Shown: positions 1 to 8,956, numbered from the stretch's first letter. The stretch is 64,000 nucleotides of DNA from Microbacterium sp. AB (GCF_032878875.1 NZ_CP118157.1:2356001-2420000), one strand, 5' to 3'. Made by a program: numbers and translations. The notes: a model not told the origin generated them from the letters alone.

Positions 1-2
1 CC

Positions 3-1394
3 GCCTCGCTGATCGCGGCGCCGTTCGACTGGCTCGCTCAGGCGATGGCTGGTGCTGCCGCGTGGCTGTTCGAGGCGGTCTGGACCGTGTTCGACACCAC
101 CACCCTCGTGGATGTCACCAGCCCGGAGTACGTCGGCGTCTACAACGTCCTCTTCGGCGTCGCCGTGTTCGTGATGCTGGTGTTCTTCTGCCTCCAGCTC
201 ATCATCGGCCTCATCCACCGCGACCCCACCGCCCTGTCCCGCGCCGCCCTCGGGCTCGCGAAGTCCGTGCTCGGCAGCTTCCTGGTCATCACGCTTACCG
301 CGCTGCTGCTGGAAATCACCGACCGGCTCGCCGTCGGGATCGTGCAGGCCACTGGCAACACGATGGAAGGAATGGGGACCCAGATCGGGCTCCTCGCCAC
401 CGGCCTCGCTGGGATCAACATCGCAACCCCCGGTGTCGGCGCGATCCTGACTATCTTCCTCGCCGGCCTGGCCATCTCGGCGGCGGCGATCGTGTGGTTC
501 TCCCTGCTGATCCGTAAGGCGCTGCTGCTGGTGGCGGTCGTGTTCGGTCCGGTCGCCCTGGCCGGGGCGACGTGGGATGCGACGAAGGGGTGGTTCGCCA
601 AGTGGGCGGCGTTCGTGATCGCCCTGATTTTCTCCAAGCTCGTCCTCGTCGTGATCTTCCTCGTCGCGATCGGGCAGGTCTCGGCGCCGATCGAGGCAGA
701 CCTGGCTTCCATCTCCGACCCGATCGCGGGCGTCGTGCTGATGTTCATCGCCGCGTTCGCGCCCTACATCACCTACAAGTTCCTGTCGTTCGTGGGCTTC
801 GACATGTACCACGCGATGTCTTCCGAGCAGGAGGCGAAGTCCGCGCTGAACCGGCCCGTGCCGGTGCCGTCCGCCCCGCAGGCCGACACGGCCAAGAAGG
901 TCCTCGACAGCGGCACCGACCCCGGCAGCAAGCCCTCGAGCGGTGGAGGCGGCGCGGGCGGAGGCTCGACACCGCCCCCACCTCCTCCTCCCGGCGCACC
1001 GACCGCGGCCCCCGCCAGCACGGGAGTCGGCACGGCGGGCACCGGCGCCGCTACATCCGGTGCCGGAGCAGGGGCTGGAGCGGGTGCCGGAGCTGCCGGC
1101 GCTGGCGCGGCTGGTGCCGGTGCGGCCGCGGGGCCTGTCGGTGCCGCGGTGGTCGTCGGAGCCGCCGTGGTCAAGGCCGCAGCGACCGCTGGCCCGAAGG
1201 CAGGCAAAGCGGTGGGCGGCGCGGCGGACAGCCAGGCCGGCGCGGCGCCCGAGCAGGCATCCCCGCCTCCGTCGCAGGGCACACTGCCGCGTCCCGCACC
1301 GTCGACACCGCCTCCGGCCACGCCGCCGTCTCCCGCGCCTCGGCGTCGGCAGGACCCGCCGCCGCCATCATCCGCACCGGCCGGGAAGGAGTAA
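3..1394 (+). CDS. TrbL/VirB6-like conjugal transfer membrane protein (5' end outside window)
   Basis: Polytopic inner-membrane component of the mating channel of a Gram-positive conjugative element. The frame is open to the left edge and the residues before the first ATG (position 45) continue smoothly (hydrophobic/amphipathic, ...FDWLAQAM), so the real start is probably outside the window. Counting from Met45, hydrophobic segments lie near residues 30-55, 70-92, 127-155, 158-174, 185-208 and 225-245. From about residue 285 the protein becomes a Pro/Gly/Ala-rich low-complexity tail of some 160 residues. It is followed 6 bp later by the SCO6880-family gene, the usual order in actinobacterial ICEs. 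The family assignment comes from topology and neighbours, and no catalytic motif is expected. Confidence 0.75.
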   Translation, partial: ASLIAAPFDWLAQAMAGAAAWLFEAVWTVFDTTTLVDVTSPEYVGVYNVLFGVAVFVMLVFFCLQLIIGLIHRDPTALSRAALGLAKSVLGSFLVITLTALLLEITDRLAVGIVQATGNTMEGMGTQIGLLATGLAGINIATPGVGAILTIFLAGLAISAAAIVWFSLLIRKALLLVAVVFGPVALAGATWDATKGWFAKWAAFVIALIFSKLVLVVIFLVAIGQVSAPIEADLASISDPIAGVVLMFIAAFAPYITYKFLSFVGFDMYHAMSSEQEAKSALNRPVPVPSAPQADTAKKVLDSGTDPGSKPSSGGGGAGGGSTPPPPPPPGAPTAAPASTGVGTAGTGAATSGAGAGAGAGAGAAGAGAAGAGAAAGPVGAAVVVGAAVVKAAATAGPKAGKAVGGAADSQAGAAPEQASPPPSQGTLPRPAPSTPPPATPPSPAPRRRQDPPPPSSAPAGKE

Positions 1395-1400
1395 CCCCTG

Positions 1401-2861
1401 ATGGTCACGAACTCGACTAGCGACTACCCGCTGGCGCCGGTGCAGTTCTCCCGGCTCGCCAAGCGCGGCATCATGCTCGGCCTGTCCCTGCCGCAGCTCA
1501 TCGTCCTCGGCGTTGCGGTGCTCACGGTCGTCTTCTCCCTCTACGCCGCCGGCGGGATGGGATTCGCCTGGACTACACCCGTCTGGGGGACCTGCGCCCT
1601 GCTCGCGATGATCCCTGCTGGGGGCCGGAAGGTGATCGAGTGGGTGCCGATCCTCGCCCGCTGGGCCGCCCGGACCCATCTCGGGCAGCTCGTCTACCGG
1701 CGCTGCGTCATCAAGCCCCGCCCTGCCGGGACCCTCGCACTCCCTGGAGATGCGGCGAGCCTGCGGGAGTGGGAGGACCCCGAGACCGGCGCGGCGATGG
1801 TCCACGATCCGCACGCGCAGACCCTCACCGCGATCCTCGGTGTCTCCCACCCCGCCTTCGTCTTGCTCGATCCGGGTGAGCAGCAGCGCCGCGTCTCCGG
1901 GTGGGGCCGCGTGCTGGCCGCCGCGTGCAGGTCCGGGCGGATCGCGCGGATTCAGGTGTCCGAGCGGACTCTGCCGGACTCCGGGACGGGGCTGGCGGAG
2001 TGGTGGCGCACGCACGGCACTGATGACGGCTCCTGGGCCGCGACCACCTACGCCGAGCTCATCGACCGAGCCGGCCCCGCCGGAGAACGCCACGCGACGA
2101 CCATCTCGCTCGCGCTCGACATGAAGGCCGCCGCCCGGCAGATCAGGACGAGCGGCGGCGGGATACGCGGTGCGGCCGCGGTGCTGCGGCAGGAGATGAG
2201 CACGCTGACCACGGCGCTGCGCGCGGCCGAGCTCACGTCGACCGGGTGGCTGACGCCCGGCGAGGTCGCCGTCGTCCTCCGCTCCGCCTACGACCCCGCT
2301 GCTGCACCAGCCTTGGAGCGGCACGGGGACCTGGGCCGCGACCTGGCGACCGCCGGCCCGGTCGCGGTCACCGAGACCTGGGACCGGCTGCGGTCGGACT
2401 CCGCGCACCATGCGGTGCTGTGGATCACCGAATGGCCCAGGTCCGCGGTCTATCCGGGATTCCTGGCCCCGCTCGTGCTGTCCAATGGCATCCTGCGCAC
2501 CTTCGCCCTGCACTACACCCCGGTGCGTGCTGACCAGGCTGCGCGGGATCTGCGGAAGAAGAAGACGGAGCTCATCTCGGACGCGGCCCAGCGGCGCAAG
2601 ATCGGGCAGATCGAAGACGCGGCTAGCAGCGCCGAGCTGGACGACGTGCTCCAGCAAGAGGCGGACCTGACGGCCGGGCACGGCGTCCTGCGCGTCTCCG
2701 GACTCGTCTCCGTGTCCGCGCCGACCGTGGACGAGCTCGACGCCGCGGTGGCCGCGGTCGAGCAGGCGGCGATCCAAGCGTCCTGCGAGACCAGGCGGCT
2801 CGTCGGCCAGCAGGCACAGGCGTTCACCGCTGCCGCGCTGCCGCTATGCCGGCCGGTCTGA
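1401..2861 (+). CDS. SCO6880-family conjugation protein (PrgI/VirB3-like head plus VirB4-N-like domain)
   Basis: 486 aa. The first ~75 residues hold two hydrophobic segments (about 25-47 and 50-70), typical of the PrgI/VirB3-like module. The rest is a soluble domain like the N-terminal part of VirB4 ATPases without a Walker motif. The start and overall layout match the SCO6880 family of actinobacterial type IV secretion systems. It lies between the TrbL-like gene and the VirB4-like ATPase gene, and the family is thought to be the membrane-anchored partner of that ATPase. In this element the VirB4 function therefore looks split: the N-terminal part is here and the motor domain is at 3747. Complete, with no frameshift seen. 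Confidence 0.8.
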   Translation: MVTNSTSDYPLAPVQFSRLAKRGIMLGLSLPQLIVLGVAVLTVVFSLYAAGGMGFAWTTPVWGTCALLAMIPAGGRKVIEWVPILARWAARTHLGQLVYRRCVIKPRPAGTLALPGDAASLREWEDPETGAAMVHDPHAQTLTAILGVSHPAFVLLDPGEQQRRVSGWGRVLAAACRSGRIARIQVSERTLPDSGTGLAEWWRTHGTDDGSWAATTYAELIDRAGPAGERHATTISLALDMKAAARQIRTSGGGIRGAAAVLRQEMSTLTTALRAAELTSTGWLTPGEVAVVLRSAYDPAAAPALERHGDLGRDLATAGPVAVTETWDRLRSDSAHHAVLWITEWPRSAVYPGFLAPLVLSNGILRTFALHYTPVRADQAARDLRKKKTELISDAAQRRKIGQIEDAASSAELDDVLQQEADLTAGHGVLRVSGLVSVSAPTVDELDAAVAAVEQAAIQASCETRRLVGQQAQAFTAAALPLCRPV

Positions 2862-2913
2862 CTCGGCGCACCTGCTCATCGACCGTCACGCCTTCCTGTG
2901 AGGAGCCCTGATC

Positions 2914-3750
2914 ATGCCGACCTTCGATGACCCGCTCGCGGACGCCGCCGAGGCGTCCGCCGCGCTGCGGGGCCTGGCCCATGCGACCCGCACGTTCGAG
3001 AGTCCCGCCGACACCTTCCCGGTGATCGGCGATCTGCTCGCCGGCGTCAGGTCGCTGCGGCAAGTGCTCGACCAGCTCGCCACCGCCCACATCCGCTCCC
3101 GCGGCATCGCGCACGACGACGCCGGGAACCAGGCCGCCGGTGCGACCTCGGCCCTCGCGGCTGCCGACGAGCTGCACCAGGCCGGCACCCTGCTGGACAC
3201 CGTGGAGTGGCGGCTGGACGCCGCCTCCCAGCACTCCGGGCGCATCGCCTGGCACCCCGCACCTGCCGTCGAGGAAGGCCCGGCGATGCGGTGGGTCAGC
3301 GTCGTGTTCCTGGAAGGCTCCGAGGCCGACGAGGTGCTGGACATGATCGACCGCGACGGGACGGATGCAGCGATCGAGCACCTGGCCGGGCACGACTACG
3401 GCGAGGAGACGACGCAGGCCGCGCTCGAGAACGGGTACGTCTACGACGAACCCCCAGCAGGTGCGCTCGACAAGGTGGCGATCAGAGACGTCTACACGCT
3501 CACCTACAACCCCTTCCTCGGGCACGTCTCGCTGCTGCGCAAGCACGACACCGTGCCCGACCCGGCACTCCTCGGCATCGACACCCCAGCCTCCGCACCC
3601 GCATCAGAGTCGAGGCGGGAAGCGGAACGCGCCGCGCACAAGTCCACGCGCGCAATCGGCCCCGCTGTCAGCCGGGCGCGAGACGGGGCCGACTGGTTCA
3701 CCCGCCGCACCGGCGCCGCCTCCGCGCAGGGCCAGGGGCTGGCGCTGTGA
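2914..3750 (+). CDS. Conserved ICE protein of unknown function, apparently two modules in one frame
   Basis: 278 aa, function not recognised. Residues 1-115 are helical and charged and rich in Ala, Asp, Leu and Gln. From Met125 a different module starts with a beta-strand-like opening (MRWVSVVFLEGSEADEV), then an acidic helical stretch, an aromatic-rich segment (about 165-205) and a polar Pro/Ala/Arg tail. The internal ATG at 3286 has a good Shine-Dalgarno sequence (GAGGAAGG, 3271-3278) seven bases upstream, so the second module may also be made alone. The gene lies between the SCO6880-like and VirB4-like genes and overlaps the latter by four bases, so it is translationally coupled to the transfer operon. 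No membrane segment or signal peptide. Confidence 0.7.
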   Translation: MPTFDDPLADAAEASAALRGLAHATRTFESPADTFPVIGDLLAGVRSLRQVLDQLATAHIRSRGIAHDDAGNQAAGATSALAAADELHQAGTLLDTVEWRLDAASQHSGRIAWHPAPAVEEGPAMRWVSVVFLEGSEADEVLDMIDRDGTDAAIEHLAGHDYGEETTQAALENGYVYDEPPAGALDKVAIRDVYTLTYNPFLGHVSLLRKHDTVPDPALLGIDTPASAPASESRREAERAAHKSTRAIGPAVSRARDGADWFTRRTGAASAQGQGLAL

Positions 3751-5303
3751 CCGGGCAGGACGACAGCCGCCTGCACACCGCCGTGCTCGTCGGGCCCGAA
3801 GGCGAACGACGCCGGGAACGCAAGGCCCGCAGACAGGCGGCGGCGAAAGTCGAGACCGATGCCCGCCAGCATCGCAAGGTACAAGCTCAGGCGAAGTGGG
3901 AGGCGGAGCAGGCCGAACGCCGCAACACGAGCTACCTGCCCGCCTCCGGCGAGGCCGGGCCTGCGGCGTTGCGGACGCCGGGCCGGTTCCGACTCCCCAA
4001 GCACCAAGACACCTCCGCGACGCTCGCCGGCCAGTACCCCTTCCTCGCAGAAGCCGGCCTCGGCAGCCAGGGCGTCTTCGTCGGCCAAGACCTCTACAGC
4101 GGCGGATCGTTCGTCTACGACCCCTGGGTGCTCTATCAGCGAGGCCTCATCACGGCACCGAACGTCGTGCTCGCCGGCATCGTAGGGAGCGGCAAGTCGT
4201 CCCTGGCGAAGTCGCTGTACACGCGCAGCCTGCCGTTCGGACGCAGGGTCTACGTCCCCGGCGATCCCAAGGGCGAACACACGGCTGTCGCGGAGGCGGT
4301 CGGCGGGCGGGCGATCATCCTCGGCCACGGCCTGCGCAATCGCCTGAACCCGCTCGATGAGGGCCACCGGCCCTCTGCGGTGTCGGATGCGGCGTGGGCG
4401 ATGCAGGTCGCCTCCCGCCGCCGCGACCTCATCGGCGCCCTCGCGGAGACCGTGCTGGACCGTCCGCTCTCGCCGTTGGAGCACACCGCGATCGACCTCG
4501 CCCTCCGGGACGCCGTCCGTAGCGCCGAGGTGCCTATCCTGCCGATGGTCGTCGACCGCATCCTCAACCCCAACACGGGGGACGATGAGGACGGGCGGCT
4601 CGCGGAAGACGGTCGTCTTGTCGGTCACGCGCTTCGTCGGCTCGTCGCGGGAGACCTCCAAGGCCTGTTCGACGGCCCCTCAACGGTCAGGTTCGACCCG
4701 TCGTTGCCGATGGTGTCGCTCGACCTGTCGCGGGTCGCCGAGAACAGCACGCTGATCTCGGTGCTGATGACCTGCTCATCCGCATGGATGGAGTCCGCCC
4801 TGTCCGACCCGGCGGGCGGGCAGAGATGGGTGATCTACGACGAGGCGTGGCGGCTCATGCAGTATCCGGCGCTGCTTCGCCGCATGGACGCCCAGTGGAG
4901 GCTGGCACGGCACTTCGGGATCGCGAACATGCTCGTCTTCCACAAGCTCTCCGACCTGGACAACGTCGGCGATGCCGGGACCGCGATGCGCGCCCTCGCC
5001 TCGTCGCTGTTGGCGAACGCCGAGACCAGGATCGTCTACCGGCAGGAGCCGGACCAGCTCGGCTCCACCGCCCTCGCGCTCGGGCTCACCGGCACCGAGC
5101 AGAAGCTGCTCCCCGGTCTCGGGACCGGGCAGGGGCTCTGGCGGATCAAGGACCGCTCCTTCGTCGTGCAGCATCAGCTCCACCCCGCTGAGCTTGCCGC
5201 GTTCGATACGACCGGCCGCATGACCGCAGAAGCCCAGAAGTTCACCCAGGCTGAGCAAGCGTCATCCACACTGACGCTTCCCATGACGGGCGGTGAGGCG
5301 TGA
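3747..5303 (+). CDS. VirB4-like conjugation ATPase (motor domain)
   Basis: 518 aa from the GTG at 3747, which overlaps the previous stop as GTGA; the longer open frame upstream is a shadow of the preceding gene. After a charged Arg/Ala-rich N-terminal helix (residues 1-60), a P-loop GIVGSGKS lies at 144-151 and a Walker B-like VIYDEAW near 361-367. The end of the ATPase fold carries the QEPDQL region common in these proteins. It is expected to energise pilus or channel assembly and substrate passage at the membrane together with the SCO6880-like protein. The GTG is preferred because of the four-base overlap and because the downstream sequence is collinear with family members. Confidence 0.85.
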   Translation: MTGQDDSRLHTAVLVGPEGERRRERKARRQAAAKVETDARQHRKVQAQAKWEAEQAERRNTSYLPASGEAGPAALRTPGRFRLPKHQDTSATLAGQYPFLAEAGLGSQGVFVGQDLYSGGSFVYDPWVLYQRGLITAPNVVLAGIVGSGKSSLAKSLYTRSLPFGRRVYVPGDPKGEHTAVAEAVGGRAIILGHGLRNRLNPLDEGHRPSAVSDAAWAMQVASRRRDLIGALAETVLDRPLSPLEHTAIDLALRDAVRSAEVPILPMVVDRILNPNTGDDEDGRLAEDGRLVGHALRRLVAGDLQGLFDGPSTVRFDPSLPMVSLDLSRVAENSTLISVLMTCSSAWMESALSDPAGGQRWVIYDEAWRLMQYPALLRRMDAQWRLARHFGIANMLVFHKLSDLDNVGDAGTAMRALASSLLANAETRIVYRQEPDQLGSTALALGLTGTEQKLLPGLGTGQGLWRIKDRSFVVQHQLHPAELAAFDTTGRMTAEAQKFTQAEQASSTLTLPMTGGEA

Positions 5304-5857
5304 TGCCCCGGCCCCGCTACAAGCGCGCCATCCCCTCAACGCCGCCCGCGCACCGGGAGGCGGGCGTGCCGGTCGTGCTCCCGCTCGTCGCCATCACGAT
5401 CACCGAGGACGGCCGCATGACGGTCACTGTCGACAGGGCGCCGTTCGAGCCGGAGCCGTTCGCACCGCCGTGGCGGCGGGAAGACTTCGCCCGTGTCCTC
5501 GATCAGCTCACCGACCTGCGCCGCTCGCCGGTGCGGGTCGAGGTGCGCGAAGCGGACGGGACCGTGTTCACCGACATCATCACCCCGAGCCGACGCCGCC
5601 GCACCGAACCCGATCCAGAGGCAGCATCTGAGCCGCCGTCCCGCGGGCCGGCGGCGGGGCTCGTCGCGCTGCACGGGGAGGGGTTCGTGCCGGGCGAGGA
5701 CGTGGCGATCGCCGTCGTCATCGCCCACGGCGACGCCGCCCCGGACGGCACCATGCGCGGCCTCATCGAGGCCCGCCAGATCAGCAGGAGTCCGACCCGC
5801 GAGGTCATCTTGTTCGGCCGCGTCTCCGGGACCCTAACGATCGGGCACCCGCAATGA
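5303..5857 (+). CDS. Conserved ICE protein of unknown function
   Basis: 184 aa from ATG 5303 (TGATG overlap with the ATPase gene); a GTG at 5300 is an alternative start. Function not recognised. The protein has a basic N-terminus, a central beta-rich segment (about 22-100) that could form a small globular domain, a basic linker (RRRRTEPDP, near 100) and a second beta-rich part (115-184). No membrane segment, signal peptide or nucleotide-binding motif is visible. It overlaps the coupling-protein gene by ATGA at its end, so it is embedded in the conjugation operon and probably made in step with it. Confidence 0.7.
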   Translation: MPRPRYKRAIPSTPPAHREAGVPVVLPLVAITITEDGRMTVTVDRAPFEPEPFAPPWRREDFARVLDQLTDLRRSPVRVEVREADGTVFTDIITPSRRRRTEPDPEAASEPPSRGPAAGLVALHGEGFVPGEDVAIAVVIAHGDAAPDGTMRGLIEARQISRSPTREVILFGRVSGTLTIGHPQ

Positions 5858-7650
5858 GCACGCCCCGACCTGCGGGGTCGCTCGGGGACGAGCTGAGCAA
5901 CCTCGGCATCGGCCTGCTCATCGGCGCCGCGGTCCTCGCCGCCATCCTCCGCGGCGCCGGGTCCGTCGCCGCCTGGATCACCGGGACCGGCCAGCCCACC
6001 GGCGGGATCGACGCGGGCCTGGGTGTGCTGCTGCACCCCGGCGACCCCGCTGCCGCGCTCGACGCTCCCGGCCTGAACGTCGTCGCGTACTGGATCACCG
6101 CCGGTCTGCTGGTCCTCGGCGCCGGGGTGGCCGGCTGGTGGGCATGGCGGTTCTTCCGCGAGCACGGCCGCCGAGTGAAGACCGATCCGTACCGCATCGC
6201 CGGGATCGCCACCCGCAGCGAAGTCGCCAAGGCCGCCTCAGAGGCGGCGCTGCTGCGCCGGGCGGGTCACCTGCGGCCCTCCCTCAACAAGCCCCGCCCG
6301 CAGGATGTCGGCTACCGGATCGGCGCCTCACGGGGCACCAGCGTGTGGGCGTCCGTCGAGGACAGCATCCTGCTGATCGGCCCACCCCGATCCGGCAAGG
6401 GCGCCCACATTGTCATCAACGCCATCTTGGACGCGCCTGGCGCGGTCGTCACCACATCGACGCGGCCGGACAACCTGACCGCTACCCTCCGCGCCCGGCA
6501 GAAGATCGGCCCGGTCGCGGTGTTCGACCCGCAGCACCTCGCCAAAGGCCTACCCGCCGGGCTCAGGTGGTCACCCATCCGCGGGTGTGAGGACCCGCTG
6601 ACGGCGATGATCCGCGCGACCGGCCTTGCTGCCGGCACCGGTCTCTCGGCCGGCGGGGTCGAGGGAGGCGGGTTCTGGGAGGGCAAGACGAGGACCGCGC
6701 TCCAAGCGCTACTCCATGCTGCCGCCCTCGACCACCGGACGCCCTCGGAGCTGTTCCGCTGGACCCTCGACCCCTCCACCGCCGCGGACGCGGTGGCGAT
6801 CCTCACCGCGAACCCGCGAGCCGCGGCCGGGTGGGCGGACTCGTTGCAGGCGATGATCGACTCCGACCCCCGCACGCGCGACTCCATCTGGCAAGGCGTC
6901 TCGCTCGCCCTCGCCGCGCTCGCAGACCCGCGCGTGCTCGACGCCGTATCGCCGCGCGAGGGCGAGGACTTCGACCCCGAAGCGTTCCTCCGCGACCGAG
7001 GAACCCTCTACCTCCTCGCTACCGGAGCCGGCGCCAACAACAGCGCTGCGTTGGTGGCGGCGTTCGTGGAAGACGTCGTGGAAGCCGCCCGCCGTCTGGC
7101 CGCGACCAGCCCAGGCGCCCGCCTCGACCCGCCACTGCTGCTCGCGCTCGATGAGGTCGGCAACCTCGCACCCTTGCCGTCATTGCCGACGCTCATGGCC
7201 GAGGGCGGAGGAACCGGGATCACGACCATGCCCGTACTCCAGTCGCTCGCGCAGGCGCGGGAGAAGTGGTCGGAGAACGCGGCCGGCGCGATCTGGGACG
7301 CCTCGATCGTCAAGATCGTCCTCGGCGGAGCGTCGAACTCCAAGGATCTGCATGACCTCACCACGCTCATCGGTGAACGCGACGAGGTGACCGACTCCAC
7401 CACGGTGGGAGACCACGGCTCCCGCTCCGCACAACGCTCCATCCGCCGCGTGCCGATCATGCCGCCCGACACGATCCGCACCCTCCCGTTCGGGACTGCA
7501 CTGGTGCTGCTGCGGTCCGCACCGCCCATCGTCACCCGGATGCGGACCTGGACCGACCGGCCCGACGCGAAAGAGCTGCGCGCTGACCGGGCCGACATCG
7601 AGGCGACGTTGCAGCACCGCTCGGAGGAGCCGCCTGGCGCACCTGCCTGA
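5854..7650 (+). CDS. VirD4/TraG-type coupling protein
   Basis: 598 aa. This DNA-pumping ATPase of the VirD4/TraG/TraD family brings the relaxase-DNA complex to the mating channel. Two hydrophobic segments near residues 18-42 and 76-98 anchor it in the membrane. The Walker A is GPPRSGKG at 176-183, the Walker B LLALDE near 429-435 and is followed by the family's GNLAPLPSL stretch, and a GGGTGITTMPVLQS segment follows as the third conserved element. Its start overlaps the preceding stop (ATGA). No relaxase gene is in the window, so that must lie to the left if the element is self-transmissible. Confidence 0.9.
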   Translation: MSTPRPAGSLGDELSNLGIGLLIGAAVLAAILRGAGSVAAWITGTGQPTGGIDAGLGVLLHPGDPAAALDAPGLNVVAYWITAGLLVLGAGVAGWWAWRFFREHGRRVKTDPYRIAGIATRSEVAKAASEAALLRRAGHLRPSLNKPRPQDVGYRIGASRGTSVWASVEDSILLIGPPRSGKGAHIVINAILDAPGAVVTTSTRPDNLTATLRARQKIGPVAVFDPQHLAKGLPAGLRWSPIRGCEDPLTAMIRATGLAAGTGLSAGGVEGGGFWEGKTRTALQALLHAAALDHRTPSELFRWTLDPSTAADAVAILTANPRAAAGWADSLQAMIDSDPRTRDSIWQGVSLALAALADPRVLDAVSPREGEDFDPEAFLRDRGTLYLLATGAGANNSAALVAAFVEDVVEAARRLAATSPGARLDPPLLLALDEVGNLAPLPSLPTLMAEGGGTGITTMPVLQSLAQAREKWSENAAGAIWDASIVKIVLGGASNSKDLHDLTTLIGERDEVTDSTTVGDHGSRSAQRSIRRVPIMPPDTIRTLPFGTALVLLRSAPPIVTRMRTWTDRPDAKELRADRADIEATLQHRSEEPPGAPA

Positions 7651-7654
7651 CAGA

Positions 7655-7675
7655 GCGGCCCCGTCGTGGGGTCGC
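7655..7675 (+). terminator. GC hairpin between coupling-protein and ssb genes
   Basis: Stem of eight pairs (one G-T) formed by 7655-7662 and 7668-7675 with a five-base loop, five bases after the coupling-protein stop. No T-run follows, so it is more likely an mRNA-stabilising or partial-termination hairpin than a strong intrinsic terminator. Confidence 0.4.
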
Positions 7676-7703
7676 CACCGATGTCAGAAAGAGGGGCAGT
7701 CCG

Positions 7704-8156
7704 ATGGCTCTCCACACGCAGGAATCCGTCTCGGGGTTCATCGCCTCCGACCCGCAGCTCACCTACACGGAGCGTGGCGATGCCCGGTTCTACGCCAAGA
7801 TCGGGCAGGAGCACTATCGCAAGGAGCCGGACGGGTCGTTCACGCAGACCGAGACGACCTTCCACGACCTCGTGGCGTTCAAGAAGACCGCCGAGCGAGC
7901 TCACGACCGGCTCGCCAAGGGCGACAAGTTCGTCGCCGAGGGCTACACCCGCGAGTACGACCGCGCCACGCCGGAAGGCGAGGTGGTCAAGGCCGATGAG
8001 TTCGTGGCGAAGAAGCTCGGTCACGACCTCGCCCGCACGAGCTACGAGGTCGACCGCACCCGCCGCCAGCCCGCCACGACGCAGGAGCCTGTGGTACAGG
8101 CGGCCGGCGCAGCTCATCGCGAGAGCTCGGGCGCCGCCCCGACGCTCGGGCTCTGA
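7704..8156 (+). CDS. Single-stranded DNA-binding protein of the ICE
   Basis: 150 aa, OB-fold SSB-like protein (residues about 5-115: ESVSGFIASDPQL, then strand-rich segments with TFHDLVAFKKTAERA and GDKFVAEGYTREY). This matches the short SSB paralogues carried by conjugative elements rather than the housekeeping SSB, and the acidic C-terminal tip of canonical SSB is missing (the protein ends ...APTLGL). A clear AGAGGGG ribosome-binding site precedes ATG 7704. Likely role: protecting the transferred single strand in the recipient and during replication of the excised circle. Confidence 0.8.
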   Translation: MALHTQESVSGFIASDPQLTYTERGDARFYAKIGQEHYRKEPDGSFTQTETTFHDLVAFKKTAERAHDRLAKGDKFVAEGYTREYDRATPEGEVVKADEFVAKKLGHDLARTSYEVDRTRRQPATTQEPVVQAAGAAHRESSGAAPTLGL

Positions 8157-8162
8157 ACGGCG

Positions 8163-8744
8163 GTGACCGTGATGAACGAGAACGATACCGCCCCCGAGAC
8201 CGACGAGCCGGACCTGGACGAAGAGTCCGAGGAGTTCGACGGGCCGCTGATCCCGGAGCCTCCGCACCCGATCAACTGGAACCTCCTGACCAGCGAGGAG
8301 GCGGAGGCCGAGTGGCTGGAGCTGAACCGCTGGGTCGACTGGCTCCGCCGCACCTACGGGCTGCCTGCTTCGGTGGTTCCGCCGTTCTGGCACCGCCACC
8401 CGGAGCTGGTGTGGGAGCTGAGCGCGCTGCACCTGCATTGGCTGTCCGCCTACGACCCGGAGCAGAACGGCTCCGCGCCGCTGGGCTGGCATCGCGACTT
8501 CGCCGACGCCCGCCAGCGGCTCCGCGACTGGGTCGCCGCTTCCGGAACCCGTCTCGACCGAGACCGCCCCACCCGGCAGACCACCTGGCCCGGCGAGGAC
8601 CCGGCAGGTCCAGTCGAGGACACGATCATCGCTCACCGGGATCAGGACTTCGTACAGTTCGTCCTCGACGATGTCGCCGCGCGCCGCCAGGCCGAGGACG
8701 ACTTCTATGCCGGGCTCGACCCGAACACCGGAGAAGTCGCATGA
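8163..8744 (+). CDS. Conserved ICE protein of unknown function, acidic
   Basis: 193 aa from GTG 8163; ATG 8172 is an equally good start (three residues shorter). Function not recognised. The N-terminus is very acidic (residues 5-25). The middle part is tryptophan-rich (WNLL, WLELNRWVDWLRR, FWHRHPELVWELSALHLHWL, GWHRDFADA), and the C-terminal third is helical and charged. It looks like a soluble helical protein with a compact aromatic core. It sits between ssb and the excisionase gene and overlaps the latter by ATGA, which suggests a role in DNA processing or in control of excision rather than in the membrane channel. Confidence 0.7.
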   Translation: MTVMNENDTAPETDEPDLDEESEEFDGPLIPEPPHPINWNLLTSEEAEAEWLELNRWVDWLRRTYGLPASVVPPFWHRHPELVWELSALHLHWLSAYDPEQNGSAPLGWHRDFADARQRLRDWVAASGTRLDRDRPTRQTTWPGEDPAGPVEDTIIAHRDQDFVQFVLDDVAARRQAEDDFYAGLDPNTGEVA

Positions 8745-8956
8745 GCGATAACGCCGCCACGATCGTGGTCTCGCCTCTCATGGACAGTCGCGAGATCGCC
8801 GCCTATCTCAAGGTGTCCGAGTCAACCCTGTCGAGGTGGCGTTCCGCCGGCCAGGGGCCGCCGTTCCTGCGGCTGGGCGGGATCGCCCGGTACCGCATCG
8901 AGGCGGTCGACGCCTGGCTGGCGGGGCTGGAGCACGACCATGCCCCGGAAGGCTGA
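8741..8956 (+). CDS. Excisionase-like helix-turn-helix protein
   Basis: 71 aa from ATG 8741. Carries a MerR/HTH_17-type DNA-binding fold: residues 14-35 contain the helix-turn-helix (SREIAAYLKVSESTLSRW) followed by the wing (PPFLRLGGIARYRIEAVDAWL). Small proteins of this type directly upstream of a tyrosine integrase are usually recombination directionality factors that bend DNA at the attachment site. The gene overlaps the acidic protein gene upstream (ATGA) and the integrase gene downstream (17 bp), so the three are one transcription and translation unit. Confidence 0.85.
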   Translation: MSDNAATIVVSPLMDSREIAAYLKVSESTLSRWRSAGQGPPFLRLGGIARYRIEAVDAWLAGLEHDHAPEG

